Source of the DNA: SLFH01 sp050486265
Lineage (GTDB): Bacteria > Planctomycetota > Phycisphaerae > Phycisphaerales > UBA1924
Assembly (NCBI GenBank): GCA_050486265.1
Contig: JBJHCY010000007.1
Span: forward strand, 1 to 64,000
Direction: 5' to 3'
Length of the DNA stretch: 64,000 bases
Made by a program: the position numbers and the translations under genes. The notes below the pieces were generated by a model. It had not been told where the DNA came from. It made no database searches and was given only the letters and a program-made list of their open reading frames with translations. This document shows, one piece after another, positions 35,268 through 45,168 of this stretch; position 1 is the first letter of the stretch; the number at the start of each line of letters is the position of its first letter.

Positions 35268-36281
35268 ATGGCCCGTATGGCCCCCGACCGCCAAAGCCCG
35301 GCCGAGACCTCCGGCGCCAGCGACGCCTCTGTCTATCTCCACCCCCAGACCCTCGCCAAGCTCGGCTCGATGGAGCTGCGGGCCAAGATGATCGTCGAGG
35401 GCGTCATGAGCGGCGCCCACCGCTCCCCCTATCAGGGCTTCTCCGTCGAATTCGCCCAGCACAGGCCCTACACGCCAGGCGACGACACGCGACACCTCGA
35501 CTGGAAGGTCTACGGCCGCACCGACAAACTCCACCTCAAGCAGTACCAGCAGGAAACCAATCTGGACCTCGTCGTCATGGTCGACGCCTCGGGGTCGATG
35601 TCCTACGGCTCGCGGGCCTTCGCCGAGGCGTCGGGCCTCGGGCGCGACATGAGCCCCGACGGGCGCCTGTACTGGTCGAAGTTCGACCACGCGACGGCGC
35701 TGGCCGCGGCCCTGAGCTACATCACCCTCCGCCAGCGCGACCGCGTCGGCCTCGTCGTCTACGCCGACACGGTGCGCGCGATGGTGAACCGCTCGAGCAG
35801 CCGGGGGCAGTGGCGCCGGATCGTCAGCGCCCTCTCGACCCACCCCGTCGAGGCGGAGACCGACATCGGGCGGGCGGTCGACCAGACGCTCGCGAAGGTC
35901 GGCAACCGCTGCCTGATCGCGCTGATCACCGACGCGCTCTTCGAGCCCGAGACGCTCGACGCGGCCCTGGCCCGCGTCCGACACCGGGGGCACGACCTGA
36001 TGCTCTTCCGCGTGCTCGACCGCGACGAGACCGAGTTCAACTTCAAGAGCCCCGTGCCGTTCGAGGGGCTTGAAGCCGAGCCCCTGGTCCGCGTCGACCC
36101 CCGCGCGATCCGCGAGGGCTACCTCGAAGCCTTCAGAGAGCACGAGCAGCGCGTGCAGCGGAGCGTGCTGCGCTTCGGCTACGACAGCACGCGCGTGCTC
36201 ACGAGCGACTGGCTCGGCCCGCCGCTGGCCTCGTACCTCGCAAGACGGAACGCACGGATCAAGAAGAGCAAGTACGGATGA
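35268..36281 (+). CDS. DUF58 / VWA-like protein
   Basis: 337 residues, soluble. The DUF58 signature FAQHRPYTPGDDTRHLDWKV lies at about 64-83. It is followed by a von Willebrand A-like fold with an intact metal site LVVMVDASGSMSYGS (about 102-116), SRGQWRRIVSALSTHPVEAETDIGRAV and ALITDALFEP. In other bacteria such proteins are clients or partners of MoxR AAA ATPases. Here no moxR precedes it; the upstream gene is a dockerin protein. It is the first gene of the envelope operon, and its stop overlaps the next start (ATGA). An ATG three codons downstream (35277) is an equally good start. Confidence 0.9.
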   Translation: MARMAPDRQSPAETSGASDASVYLHPQTLAKLGSMELRAKMIVEGVMSGAHRSPYQGFSVEFAQHRPYTPGDDTRHLDWKVYGRTDKLHLKQYQQETNLDLVVMVDASGSMSYGSRAFAEASGLGRDMSPDGRLYWSKFDHATALAAALSYITLRQRDRVGLVVYADTVRAMVNRSSSRGQWRRIVSALSTHPVEAETDIGRAVDQTLAKVGNRCLIALITDALFEPETLDAALARVRHRGHDLMLFRVLDRDETEFNFKSPVPFEGLEAEPLVRVDPRAIREGYLEAFREHEQRVQRSVLRFGYDSTRVLTSDWLGPPLASYLARRNARIKKSKYG

Positions 36282-36913
36282 GGTTTTTCACCAAGGCAAA
36301 GTACGACCCGAACGATGGGCTTGTTGTGCGGAAAGCCCGTCGAGTGTTCGCCGACATCGAGCACCGCAGACGCGTCTACGCAGAAGGCTCGGAGGTCTTG
36401 GAGCGACTGACCGGTAAGCAGACGCCCATGGCGGATCCGGAACTGCGCGATTCGGTGTACATCTGGTCGCTTGTCTGTTCGCAGCTCTTCTTCTACGCAG
36501 AGCGCGAGGAGTGCGTCGTGGAACGGACTCGTCACCTGCCGGAGCGCACGATGGATGCGGCGCGGGGCGTGGCGATCCTCGTCGTTGCAGAGTTGATCGC
36601 CGAGCGGTTCGGATTCTGCTCTCGAAGATTCGCCGGAGCCGCGATCGGGATGGCGTCGTTCATGGGCTACGAGCACGCGAGTCTCGAAGTACAGAACCGG
36701 GTCTCGCGAGATCGGATGTCCCTTGATTACCGGCGATTGCACACGATGCTCGTCGCAAACCAGTCCGCGTCGCAAACGCTGGGCGAGGTCCGCGCCAAGG
36801 CCGCTGGGTACTTCTCGGGGTCGAGCCAACGCCTTGATGAGTTGGGCTCGCTTGTCGCCGGGCTTGCCGAATCGTTCGAAGAAGCCGTCGGGAGCCTGCA
36901 CCGAGAAACCTGA
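36278..36913 (+). CDS. Hypothetical protein embedded in the DUF58 operon
   Basis: 211 residues, unrecognised. It is mostly helical: VRKARRVFADIEHRRRVYAEG, then SVYIWSLVCSQLFFYAEREECVVER, RTMDAARGVAILVVAELIAERFG, and a C-terminal coiled-coil-like helix ending in SLVAGLAESFEEAVGSL. It is amphipathic rather than membrane-spanning, with no signal peptide. It is coupled to the DUF58 gene by a four-base overlap and followed 50 bases later by the BatA-like gene. Third-position GC is lower than in the flanking operon genes, so it may have been inserted into an older gene order. Confidence 0.75.
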   Translation: MRFFTKAKYDPNDGLVVRKARRVFADIEHRRRVYAEGSEVLERLTGKQTPMADPELRDSVYIWSLVCSQLFFYAEREECVVERTRHLPERTMDAARGVAILVVAELIAERFGFCSRRFAGAAIGMASFMGYEHASLEVQNRVSRDRMSLDYRRLHTMLVANQSASQTLGEVRAKAAGYFSGSSQRLDELGSLVAGLAESFEEAVGSLHRET

Positions 36914-36963
36914 GCGAGTTGTCGCCGAAGTACGGCGCACGACGAGGAGTCGGTTCCGCATTC

Positions 36964-39159
36964 ATGACCTTTTCCAGTCCCATCCTCGCGATCGTCGGCC
37001 TCGCGTGCATCGCGGTCCCGATCCTGATCCACATCATCCTGCGGCGGAGGCGAAGGCCCGTCCGCTGGGGGGCGATGCGCTTCGTGATGGAGGCCTACCG
37101 GCGCCAGCGCCGGCGTCTGCTGCTGGAACAGTGGCTGCTCCTGCTCTTGCGTTGCCTCGCCGTGGCGTTGATCGCGCTGGGCGTCGCCGGGGCGACCTGC
37201 TCGCGCGACGAGCCGGGGGCGCGCGGGCCGACGACCCTCTTTGTGCTCATCGACGACGGGCCGCTCGCCTCGCTCCGCGAGGCCGACGGACGCACCGTCC
37301 TCGAACGCCACGCCCAGCGGGCCGACGAAGCCGCTCGCTCGCTCGACGGCTACCGGGGCGACCGGGCCGGGCTGATCGCGCTGGGCGCCTCGGCGCTGCC
37401 GGTGGTCATGCCGCCCTCGACAGAGCCCGAGGCGGTCGCGCGTGAGGCGCGGGGCCTGCGTCATGCCGGCGGCGCGATGGATCTGCGCGGCGCCCTGGAC
37501 CTCATCGTACGCGAAGCCGCAGACGACGCCGACGCAGGGCCGCTGCGCGTCCTGATCCTCAGCGATTGGCGCACCGGCTCGGCGCGGCTCGACGAGCCCC
37601 TGCCCCGCCTCGCCGACCTCGGGCGTCCCGTCGAGATCGTCACCACCGCCCCCGCGACCGACGCCGCACGAAACCTCGCGCTGACCGACCTCCGCCCGGG
37701 CCGGCGCGTCGCGATCGGGGGCGGGGTCGGGCCCGACGGGCTCGCGGGCGTCACGGTCGTCGCGCGCCGTTCGGGCACGCCCTCCGATCGCGCCGAAGAA
37801 GCCGGCGTCACGCTCTCGCTTGTCGGGCCCGGGTCGGAAGTCTCGCTCGGGCGGGCGACGGTCCGCTTCGACCCGGGCGAGGCGGAAGGACGCGCCGTGC
37901 TCGCCTCCTCCCCCGCGGCCGACATCCGGGGTGACGCCTCGATCCTCGCGACGCTCGACGACGCGGGCGCGACCGTCGACGCCTCGCGCACGGCGGTCGT
38001 CCGTTTCCGGCGCTCGATCCGCGTCGGCGTCGCGGCGCCGCTGGTTGTCGGCGCTTCGCGCGTCGGCGTCGCGGGCTTCACCCCGGCCGACTGGGCGCTG
38101 GCCGCGCTGCGCCCGGAGATCGAGGAAGGCGCGCGACTCGAGATCGAGCTCGTCGAGCCAGGCGCGATCGACCCGACGCGGCTGGAAGCCTTCGACGCCC
38201 TTGTCGTGCCCGACGCCTCGCTCATCCCGCCCGAAGCGTGGCGCAGGATGCGCGCCGTCACCGATCGCGGCGGCGTCGTCTTCATCGCGCCCGGCCCCGA
38301 CCCGCAGGAAGCCCAGCTCTGGACCGAGCACGCCTCCGAAGCGCTCGCGCTCCCGCTGCGTCTGTCGCGCCAATCGATCGAGCTGCCGACCACGGGGCGG
38401 GTCTTGCCGCAGACGCCCGCCGGGAGTGTGCTCGGGCTGCTGCGCCCGGAGATCGAGGCGCTGGCCCAGCCCGTCGAGGTGCTGCGCGTGCTGGGCGTCG
38501 AGCCGTCGGGCTCACCCGAAGCCGAAGCGCCGACCGAGGTCCTCTCGCTCCGCACCGGCGAGCCCCTGCTGCTCTCCACCTCGCTCGACCGCGGCGGGAC
38601 GGTCGTGATCCTGACCTCGGCCATCGACCCGCGCTGGACGACGCTGCCCGTCAAACCCCTCATGGTCGCGCTGATGCAGGAGACCGTCCGCCAGGGTGTC
38701 GGGGCGGGCGACGAAGTCATCGAGGCGATCGCCGGCGAGCGCCCCGTGCTCCCCGCAGGCTCGGTCGAACTGACGCCGGTCCGGGCGGTCGGAGGCCCGA
38801 TCGCCGTCGACGATCGGCGTCCCCGCGCGCCGATGCGTCACCCCGGCCTCTGGTCGTTGCGGACCGAGCGTGGCTCTGCGGGCGGGCTCGTCGCGGTCAA
38901 CACCGACCCCGAAGCGGGGCGGAGCGAGCCCCGCGAGATCGAGGCCGTGCGCTCGTGGCTCGCGACAACGGGCGTGCCCGTCTCGTTCATGGGGCCCGAG
39001 GCGGCTGCAGCCGAGGCGAGGTCCGGCGATGACGACCCGCGCGAGCGGGCGGGCCTGCTCTCGCTGAACCTGCTGCTCGGCGCGATCCTGCTCCTGCTCG
39101 CCGAACTCGTGCTCAACCGACGCACCAGCTTCGCCCGCCCGGGCAAGGAGGGGGCGTGA
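36964..39159 (+). CDS. BatA-like membrane protein with degenerate VWA domain
   Basis: 731 residues. The N-terminal BatA-type membrane region (SSPILAIVGLACIAVPILIH at 3-22, then LLEQWLLLLLRCLAVALIALG) frames the cytoplasmic stretch RRRRRPVRWGAMRFV. The following VWA-like domain has LIDDGPLAS where a metal site would read D-x-S-x-S, so the site looks lost. The large remainder is periplasmic, with a glutamine-amidotransferase-like segment (FDALVVPDASLIPPEAWRRM), and a last membrane helix LLLGAILLLLAELVLNRRT. The ATG at 36964 is chosen over 36919 because it starts the hydrophobic region. It overlaps the next gene by four bases. Confidence 0.85.
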   Translation: MTFSSPILAIVGLACIAVPILIHIILRRRRRPVRWGAMRFVMEAYRRQRRRLLLEQWLLLLLRCLAVALIALGVAGATCSRDEPGARGPTTLFVLIDDGPLASLREADGRTVLERHAQRADEAARSLDGYRGDRAGLIALGASALPVVMPPSTEPEAVAREARGLRHAGGAMDLRGALDLIVREAADDADAGPLRVLILSDWRTGSARLDEPLPRLADLGRPVEIVTTAPATDAARNLALTDLRPGRRVAIGGGVGPDGLAGVTVVARRSGTPSDRAEEAGVTLSLVGPGSEVSLGRATVRFDPGEAEGRAVLASSPAADIRGDASILATLDDAGATVDASRTAVVRFRRSIRVGVAAPLVVGASRVGVAGFTPADWALAALRPEIEEGARLEIELVEPGAIDPTRLEAFDALVVPDASLIPPEAWRRMRAVTDRGGVVFIAPGPDPQEAQLWTEHASEALALPLRLSRQSIELPTTGRVLPQTPAGSVLGLLRPEIEALAQPVEVLRVLGVEPSGSPEAEAPTEVLSLRTGEPLLLSTSLDRGGTVVILTSAIDPRWTTLPVKPLMVALMQETVRQGVGAGDEVIEAIAGERPVLPAGSVELTPVRAVGGPIAVDDRRPRAPMRHPGLWSLRTERGSAGGLVAVNTDPEAGRSEPREIEAVRSWLATTGVPVSFMGPEAAAAEARSGDDDPRERAGLLSLNLLLGAILLLLAELVLNRRTSFARPGKEGA

Positions 39160-41510
39160 ACGAACTGCTCGATTCCCTCTTCGGGCTCGGCGAGCTCGGC
39201 TTCGGCGCCGACGGCGTCGAGTTCGCCTTTATCCGCCCGCTCGCGGGGTGGGCGCTCCTGGGCGTGCTGATCCTCGCGGGCGCGATCGCGTGGTGGTGCT
39301 ACCGGCGCGTCGACGGTCCGATCTGGGCGCGTCGCTCGCTCGCCGTGGTGCGTTGGACGACGCTCGTGCTGCTGATTGTCCTTGCGATGGGCCCGCAGCT
39401 CGTCCGCCCCAACGAACGCGAAGAGCGCGACTGGGTGGTGATGCTGCTCGACCGCAGCGCCTCGATGCGCGTGGCCGACGCGCCCGTCCCCCCTGATGAG
39501 CAAAGTGCAACCGATCGGCGCGAGCCCCGCGACGAGCAGCTCCGGCGCTCGCTCTCCGGCGCGCAAGAAACCTTCGAAGATATGGCCGAACGCCGCCGCC
39601 TCCTCTGGCTCGGCTTCGGCGCCGGCGCGTTCGACCTCGAACCCGCCTCCGACGGCGTGCTCCCCGCCCTGGGCGAGCCCGACGCGATGCGCACCGCCAT
39701 CGGCGCTTCGCTCGCCGACACCCTCCGGCGCACCGCCGGCCGGCGCGTCAGCGTCATCGTGCTGGCGACCGACGGGCGCAGCGCCGACACCGTCTCGCGC
39801 GAAACGCTCCGCACGCTGGCCGACCGCAACATCCGGCTCATCGCCGTCCCGATGGGCTCGGGCGACCCCCTGACGGACCTCGCCATCCGCTCGGTCGAGG
39901 CGCCGACCGAGGCGTTCATCGACGACGCCGTCCCCGTCCGCGTGGTGATCGATCGCCTCGGCGAGGGCGCCGCCGACGCGACGGGAACCGTCGAGCTCTT
40001 CGATCAGGAAACCGGCGTCGTGCTCGACCGGCGCGAGCTCGGCCGCGCCGATCCCGAAGACGACGACGCGACCGAGATCACCCTGGAGCACCGCCCGGAC
40101 TCTCCCGGCGACCGCTCGTGGGGCGTGCGCATCATCCCCGACCAGCCCGACCTCTCGGAAGAAAACAACCTCGCCCAGTTCGCCATCCGACTCGTCGACC
40201 GCCCGCTCCGCGTCCTCTACCTCGACGGCTACCCGCGTTGGGAGCAGCGCTACTTCAAGAACCTCCTCCTCCGCGAACGCTCGATCGATTCCTCCTCGCT
40301 CCTCGTCGCCTCCGACCGGCGCTACATCGCCGAGGGCGACACGCCGATCCGGCGTCTGCCGGTCTCGCCCGAAGAGTGGGCCGAGTTCGATGTGATCGTG
40401 ATCGGAGACATGCGGGCGCAGCTCCTGGGCGACCGCCAGATGGAGCACATCCGCGAGCAGGTTTCGCAGCGCGGGGCGGGGCTGGTCTGGCTCGCAGGAC
40501 CGGGCGCGACGCCGCGGACTTGGGGCGCGTCGCCACTCGGCGAACTCCTGCCGTTCACGATCGACGCCGGCCTCCGCGTCTGGGAGACCGATATCACCCT
40601 GCGCCCGACCCCGAGCGCCACCCGCCTCGGCGTGCTCGATCTCCCCCTCGCCGTCGCCGACCCCGACGCGGGCTGGTCGCGCCTCCGATGGGCGGTCCGC
40701 ATCGACCGCGAACGCCTCAAGCCCGCGGCCGAGGTCCTCGCCGAGGCCCGACCCGCCGACAGCGTCGGCGAACCCTCCCCCCTCGTCGTGACGATGCGCT
40801 ACGGCGCCGGACGCGTGCTCTTCGTCGGCACCGACGAGAGCTGGCGCTGGCGGTTCGCCCGCGGCGAAGGGCTGACCGAACAACTCTGGATCCCGCTCGT
40901 CCGCCTGCTCGGTCGCGAGAGTCTCGGCCGCGGCGGCAGACGCGCCTCGCTCGACGCCCAGCCCGCCACCCCGCTCGTCGATCAACCCGTCCGCATCCGT
41001 GTGCGCCTGCTCGAACAGAGCCTCATCGACCGGCGACCCGAACGCATCCGCGTCCGCGTCACGCCCGAGGGCGACGCCCGTGCGGCACGCGACTTCGAGG
41101 CCGAGGTCGAACTCCTCCCCGAGGGCGACCCCGCCTCGGCCGTCCCCGCCTACACCGGCGTCTGGTCACCCGCCCGCCCGGGTCGCTACCTGATCGAGCC
41201 CGGCCCCGGCCTCCTCGACGGGCTGGAGCTCAGCGTCACGGTCGATGTTGCAACAGAAGACGACGAGCTCCGCAGGCCGGACGCCGACCACGAATTCCTC
41301 GCCTCGCTCGCCGACCAGCTCGGCGAACTCGGCGTGGTGCTGGATCCGTCGGAGCTGCACCGCCTGCCCGAGCTGGCCCCGGCCCGGACGCTTCGGGTCG
41401 AGCTGGCCCCGGACACGGCGTCGTTATGGGACCGTCCGGCCGCCCTCGCCCTCCTGCTCGCCCTGCTGACCCTCGAATGGGTCGGGCGCAGGCTGCTCTC
41501 TCTTTCCTAA
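39156..41510 (+). CDS. VWA-domain membrane protein
   Basis: 784 residues from a GTG that overlaps the previous stop (GTGA). Two membrane helices at about 30-47 and 67-82 precede a von Willebrand A domain with intact metal site WVVMLLDRSASMRV (about 93-106) and SVIVLATDGRSADTVSRETL. A large periplasmic part follows with LRVLYLDGYPRWEQRYFKNLL and DVIVIGDMRAQLLG, another amidotransferase-like Rossmann segment. A final helix is ALALLLALLTLEWVGRRLL. Together with the BatA-like protein it probably forms a paired membrane complex, one partner with and one without a metal site. Confidence 0.85.
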   Translation: MNELLDSLFGLGELGFGADGVEFAFIRPLAGWALLGVLILAGAIAWWCYRRVDGPIWARRSLAVVRWTTLVLLIVLAMGPQLVRPNEREERDWVVMLLDRSASMRVADAPVPPDEQSATDRREPRDEQLRRSLSGAQETFEDMAERRRLLWLGFGAGAFDLEPASDGVLPALGEPDAMRTAIGASLADTLRRTAGRRVSVIVLATDGRSADTVSRETLRTLADRNIRLIAVPMGSGDPLTDLAIRSVEAPTEAFIDDAVPVRVVIDRLGEGAADATGTVELFDQETGVVLDRRELGRADPEDDDATEITLEHRPDSPGDRSWGVRIIPDQPDLSEENNLAQFAIRLVDRPLRVLYLDGYPRWEQRYFKNLLLRERSIDSSSLLVASDRRYIAEGDTPIRRLPVSPEEWAEFDVIVIGDMRAQLLGDRQMEHIREQVSQRGAGLVWLAGPGATPRTWGASPLGELLPFTIDAGLRVWETDITLRPTPSATRLGVLDLPLAVADPDAGWSRLRWAVRIDRERLKPAAEVLAEARPADSVGEPSPLVVTMRYGAGRVLFVGTDESWRWRFARGEGLTEQLWIPLVRLLGRESLGRGGRRASLDAQPATPLVDQPVRIRVRLLEQSLIDRRPERIRVRVTPEGDARAARDFEAEVELLPEGDPASAVPAYTGVWSPARPGRYLIEPGPGLLDGLELSVTVDVATEDDELRRPDADHEFLASLADQLGELGVVLDPSELHRLPELAPARTLRVELAPDTASLWDRPAALALLLALLTLEWVGRRLLSLS

Positions 41511-41661
41511 ATCAACTTCCAGCACCCCCGCACGCCCGATCTCGTATAGAGGTCGGGCGGGCGCAGATGGCGGCGGGCCCGAGGGCCGAAAACTTGCACC
41601 CGATCGGGCCCTTCGGCGAAGAATTCCTGTGCTTCGCCGGTAGGTTGCTCAAGGAGCCCCG

Positions 41662-44600
41662 ATGCACGCGAGCGACGACAAACCGGCCAAGGCGGTCCGC
41701 CGCTTGGAGGCCCGCCTGCGGGGCGTCCGGGCGCGCGCGAGGCTGGTGCTCTTGGTGCGCGGGGCGGCGCCGATCCTGATCGGGCTCATCGGCGCCGTCG
41801 CGGTCATCGCGATCGCCGACTACTTCCTCAGGCCGCCCGCGTTCGTCCGCATCGCCCAGCTCCTGATCGGTGCCGCGATCGTCGCGGCGCTCTTGGTGCG
41901 CCGGGTCGCCCCGGCGTGGGGCTTCCGCCCGAGCATCGAAGATGTCGCCATCCGGATCGAGAAGGCCTCGCCCTCAGAGGCCGGCCTGCGCGACACGCTG
42001 GTGTCGGGTCTGGAACTCTCGCGCAAGGGGGGCGGCGAGGGCGAGGTCGGGCGCAGGCTCGCCGAGCGGGCGTCCAAGGCCGTCAAGGCGGTCAGGCTCG
42101 AACGGCTGGTGCGCACGCGTCCGGCGGTCCGCCTCGGGCTCGGCGCGGGGGTCGCGACCTTGGCGCTTGCCGCCGCGGTCGTCGCGGCGCCGGCGTTCGC
42201 ATCGATCGCGGCGCAGCGGATGTTCGCGCCGTGGTCCGGCGCGGCCTGGCCGAAGCGGACACTCATCGCCGACGCAACACCCCAGCGCGTGCTCGCGATG
42301 GGTTCAGAAGCGGAACTGATCGCCGAACTCGAGCGCTCGCCCCGCTCCCGCGGCGGCGCCCGGGTCGAGGCGAGGCACAGGCTGATCGTCGACGGGCGCC
42401 CGGGCGAGGAACGGCGCGGGCTGCTCGCGTTCGTGCAGAGCGACAACGCGGAGCGGTATGTGCTGCCCGTGACGCTGCCCGCCCCGGATTCGCCGCTGGT
42501 GCAGCACGCAGAGCGCGTCGAGATCGAGTACCGCCTCGCCTCGGGCGACGACGAGACGCGTCCCGTGAGGCTCTCGGTCTCGCCCCGCCCGGAGGTGACC
42601 GCCATCCGCATCTCGGTCGATCCGCCCGCGTACGCGGCGGGCGCGATCGCGAACTCCGGCGCGTTCTTCGCCGGCGAACGGTCCTCGGGCGCCCGCCCCG
42701 ACCGGCTGACCGTCTCGCCGGTCCTCGCCGGCTCGCGCGTGCGCTTCGAGCTCTCGTTCAACAAGCCCGCCGAGGCGATGGGCGAGGGCGGCGAGGCGTG
42801 GGATCTGCCGATCCGCGAGGCCGCGACGGACCTGGTGCTGGAAGAGACCGGCGCGGGCGTGATCGTCACGGGCGTCCTGGAAAGATCCGTGCGCACGGGG
42901 CTGGTGCTGGCCGACGCCGACGGGCTCAAGAGCACGGGCGAGGTGGTGCTCGGCGTCGATGTGCTGCCCGACATGCCGCCGGCGGTGACGGTGACGCGCC
43001 CGTCGCGCGACGAGGCGGTCTTGCCCGGCGCGATCGTGCGTCTCGGCGCCGAGGCCCGCGACGATGTCGGCATGGAGCGATTGCAACTGGACGCGCAGCG
43101 GGCCCGCCCGCCCGGCGGCTCCGCCGGCGCGCCGCCCGAGGCGATCGGTGAAACCCAAACGCTCGAAGAGCGGCGAGCAGCCGACGGCCCCGCGACGCTC
43201 GCGGTCGAGCACCGCCTCGACCTCTCGACATTGGATCTGCGTCCGGGCGACGAGCTGTGGATCAACGCGCTGGGCGTCGATCTTGCGCCGGGCGAGCGTG
43301 AGCCGGTGGTTTCGGCGCGCCGGGTGCTGCGGATCATCGACGAGGAGACGCTGAGCGCACAGATCCGGCGCGAGCTCGAATCGCTGCGCCGTGCCGCGAT
43401 GCGCCTCGACGAGACGCAGGCCTCGGTCATGGAGCGCACGCGCCGCGCCGAACGCACCGGCGCAGAGCAGAGCGCGATCTCGCAGCGGCTGCGGGCGCAG
43501 GAAAACCTCGTGAGCGAGCTCCGCGATCGGGCCGCGCAGAACCGGCTCGAAGACGAGTCGCTGCGGGGCCTGCTCGAATCGGCCGGGCGTTCGCTCGCCG
43601 GGGCGTCCTCGGCGTCGGATCGTGCCGCGGCTTCGATCGAGGAATCGCCGGGCGACGCCGAGGCGATGCGCGAGGCGGGCGAGGCGCAGGAAGAGGTCCG
43701 CAACCGGCTGGGCGACCTGATCCGCAGGCTCGATCAGCAGCAGGACGACTGGCTGATGCGCCGCGATCTGGAACGCCTGATCGCCCAGCAGGAAGAGATC
43801 CGCGCCCGCACCGGCGAGATCGGCGAGGAGACCGTCGGCCGACGCCCCGACGAACTGACCGACCAGCAGCGCCGAACGCTCGACGAACTCGCCCAGCGCC
43901 AGCAGGAGCAGGCGTCGCGCCTGGCCGAGCTCGTCGACGAGCTGATGAACCGCGCCGCCGAAGCGCAGGAGAGCGACCCCGGTCGCGCGATGAGCCTCGA
44001 ACGGGCGGCCGACGCGGCCCGGGCCTCGCGCGCCGAGGCGATGATGGAGGAAGCCGCCGAGCAGCTCAGCCAGAACCAGACCTCCAGCGCCGATCAGAAC
44101 CAGCAGCGCGCCGAAGAAGCGATGCGCGACATGCTCGACGAGCTCGACGGCGCCGAGGACCGGCGTCGCGATGTGCTGCGTCGCGTGCTCGCCAGCGTGA
44201 TCGAATCGCTCGACGCGTTGATCCGGGCCCAGGAGGGCGAGATCGCCCATCTCGAACAGGCGCGTCCGGACGGCCCGTTCGCCCAACTCGCCCAGCCGCT
44301 CTTCCGGCTGCAGGGCAACACCTTCGGCGTGCTCGAGCAGATCGAGGCGGGCGGGAGCGACCTCGACAGCGTGGCGAGACTGGTCGATCAGGCCGCGGGC
44401 GCGCAGGGGCGTGCGATCGGCGCCCTTCGGGCCGACCCGGCCGACGACGCCGAGTCGCTGCGTCAGCAGCGGATCAGCCTGCGCCGCCTGACCGAGGCGC
44501 GCGACGAGGCCGAACGCCTGCAAAGACAGGCCGAGATGGAGGAGGCCAGACGCGAACGCCAGCAGCTCCGGCGGGCGTACGCCGAGGCTTTGGAGCGGCA

Positions 44601-45168
44601 GATCGCGATCCGCGACGAGTTCGGCGAGTTTGCAGGACGCCCGCTCGACCGGCGCGAACGGCGCGAGCTTTTGAACCTGGCGCAGCGACAGGAAACGCAG
44701 CGCGAGGAGCTCGAAGGGCTCCGCACGCGGGTGATGCAGCAGGGCGAGCCGCCCGCGTTCGACCTCGCGCACGACCGGCTCGACCGAGACGCGTCGTCGA
44801 GCATCGACCTGATGCGCCGCCCGCCGACGGGGCCGGAGCTGGCTCGGCGTCAGAACGCGATGGTCCGCGTGCTCCGTTCGATCGTCGAAGCGCTCGCCGA
44901 CGACCAGGAGCAGCCCGAGTTCGGCGACGAGGCCGGGGGCGAAGGCGGCGGGCAGGGCGATGGCGAGGCCCAGGCGCTCCCGCCGGTCGCGCAGCTCCGC
45001 CTGCTCCGCTCGATGCAGATCGAGGCGATGGAGCGCACCGAGATCGCCGACGAGCAGGGCGCAGACGCGTCGGAGGTCGATGAGATCATCGAACTGCAAA
45101 CCGATCTCTCCTCCATCGCGAACAGACTTCTGGAAGAACTCAGGCGCCAGCAGGGAGGCGGAGGCTGA
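41662..45168 (+). CDS. Large DUF4175-like membrane and coiled-coil protein
   Basis: 1168 residues. Two or three N-terminal membrane helices (ILIGLIGAVAVIAIADYFL, AQLLIGAAIVAALLVRRVA, GAGVATLALAAAVVAAPAF) are followed by a beta-rich periplasmic region of about 350 residues. From about 560 to the end there is very long, Glu/Gln/Arg-rich coiled coil, for example SLRRAAMRLDETQASVMER and QQRAEEAMRDMLDELDG. The overall plan matches DUF4175-type proteins found beside DUF58/BatA genes in planctomycetes. The ATG at 41662 has an aaggag site. A 151-base gap before it allows a separate promoter. The next gene overlaps by one base (TGATG). Confidence 0.85.
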   Translation: MHASDDKPAKAVRRLEARLRGVRARARLVLLVRGAAPILIGLIGAVAVIAIADYFLRPPAFVRIAQLLIGAAIVAALLVRRVAPAWGFRPSIEDVAIRIEKASPSEAGLRDTLVSGLELSRKGGGEGEVGRRLAERASKAVKAVRLERLVRTRPAVRLGLGAGVATLALAAAVVAAPAFASIAAQRMFAPWSGAAWPKRTLIADATPQRVLAMGSEAELIAELERSPRSRGGARVEARHRLIVDGRPGEERRGLLAFVQSDNAERYVLPVTLPAPDSPLVQHAERVEIEYRLASGDDETRPVRLSVSPRPEVTAIRISVDPPAYAAGAIANSGAFFAGERSSGARPDRLTVSPVLAGSRVRFELSFNKPAEAMGEGGEAWDLPIREAATDLVLEETGAGVIVTGVLERSVRTGLVLADADGLKSTGEVVLGVDVLPDMPPAVTVTRPSRDEAVLPGAIVRLGAEARDDVGMERLQLDAQRARPPGGSAGAPPEAIGETQTLEERRAADGPATLAVEHRLDLSTLDLRPGDELWINALGVDLAPGEREPVVSARRVLRIIDEETLSAQIRRELESLRRAAMRLDETQASVMERTRRAERTGAEQSAISQRLRAQENLVSELRDRAAQNRLEDESLRGLLESAGRSLAGASSASDRAAASIEESPGDAEAMREAGEAQEEVRNRLGDLIRRLDQQQDDWLMRRDLERLIAQQEEIRARTGEIGEETVGRRPDELTDQQRRTLDELAQRQQEQASRLAELVDELMNRAAEAQESDPGRAMSLERAADAARASRAEAMMEEAAEQLSQNQTSSADQNQQRAEEAMRDMLDELDGAEDRRRDVLRRVLASVIESLDALIRAQEGEIAHLEQARPDGPFAQLAQPLFRLQGNTFGVLEQIEAGGSDLDSVARLVDQAAGAQGRAIGALRADPADDAESLRQQRISLRRLTEARDEAERLQRQAEMEEARRERQQLRRAYAEALERQIAIRDEFGEFAGRPLDRRERRELLNLAQRQETQREELEGLRTRVMQQGEPPAFDLAHDRLDRDASSSIDLMRRPPTGPELARRQNAMVRVLRSIVEALADDQEQPEFGDEAGGEGGGQGDGEAQALPPVAQLRLLRSMQIEAMERTEIADEQGADASEVDEIIELQTDLSSIANRLLEELRRQQGGGG

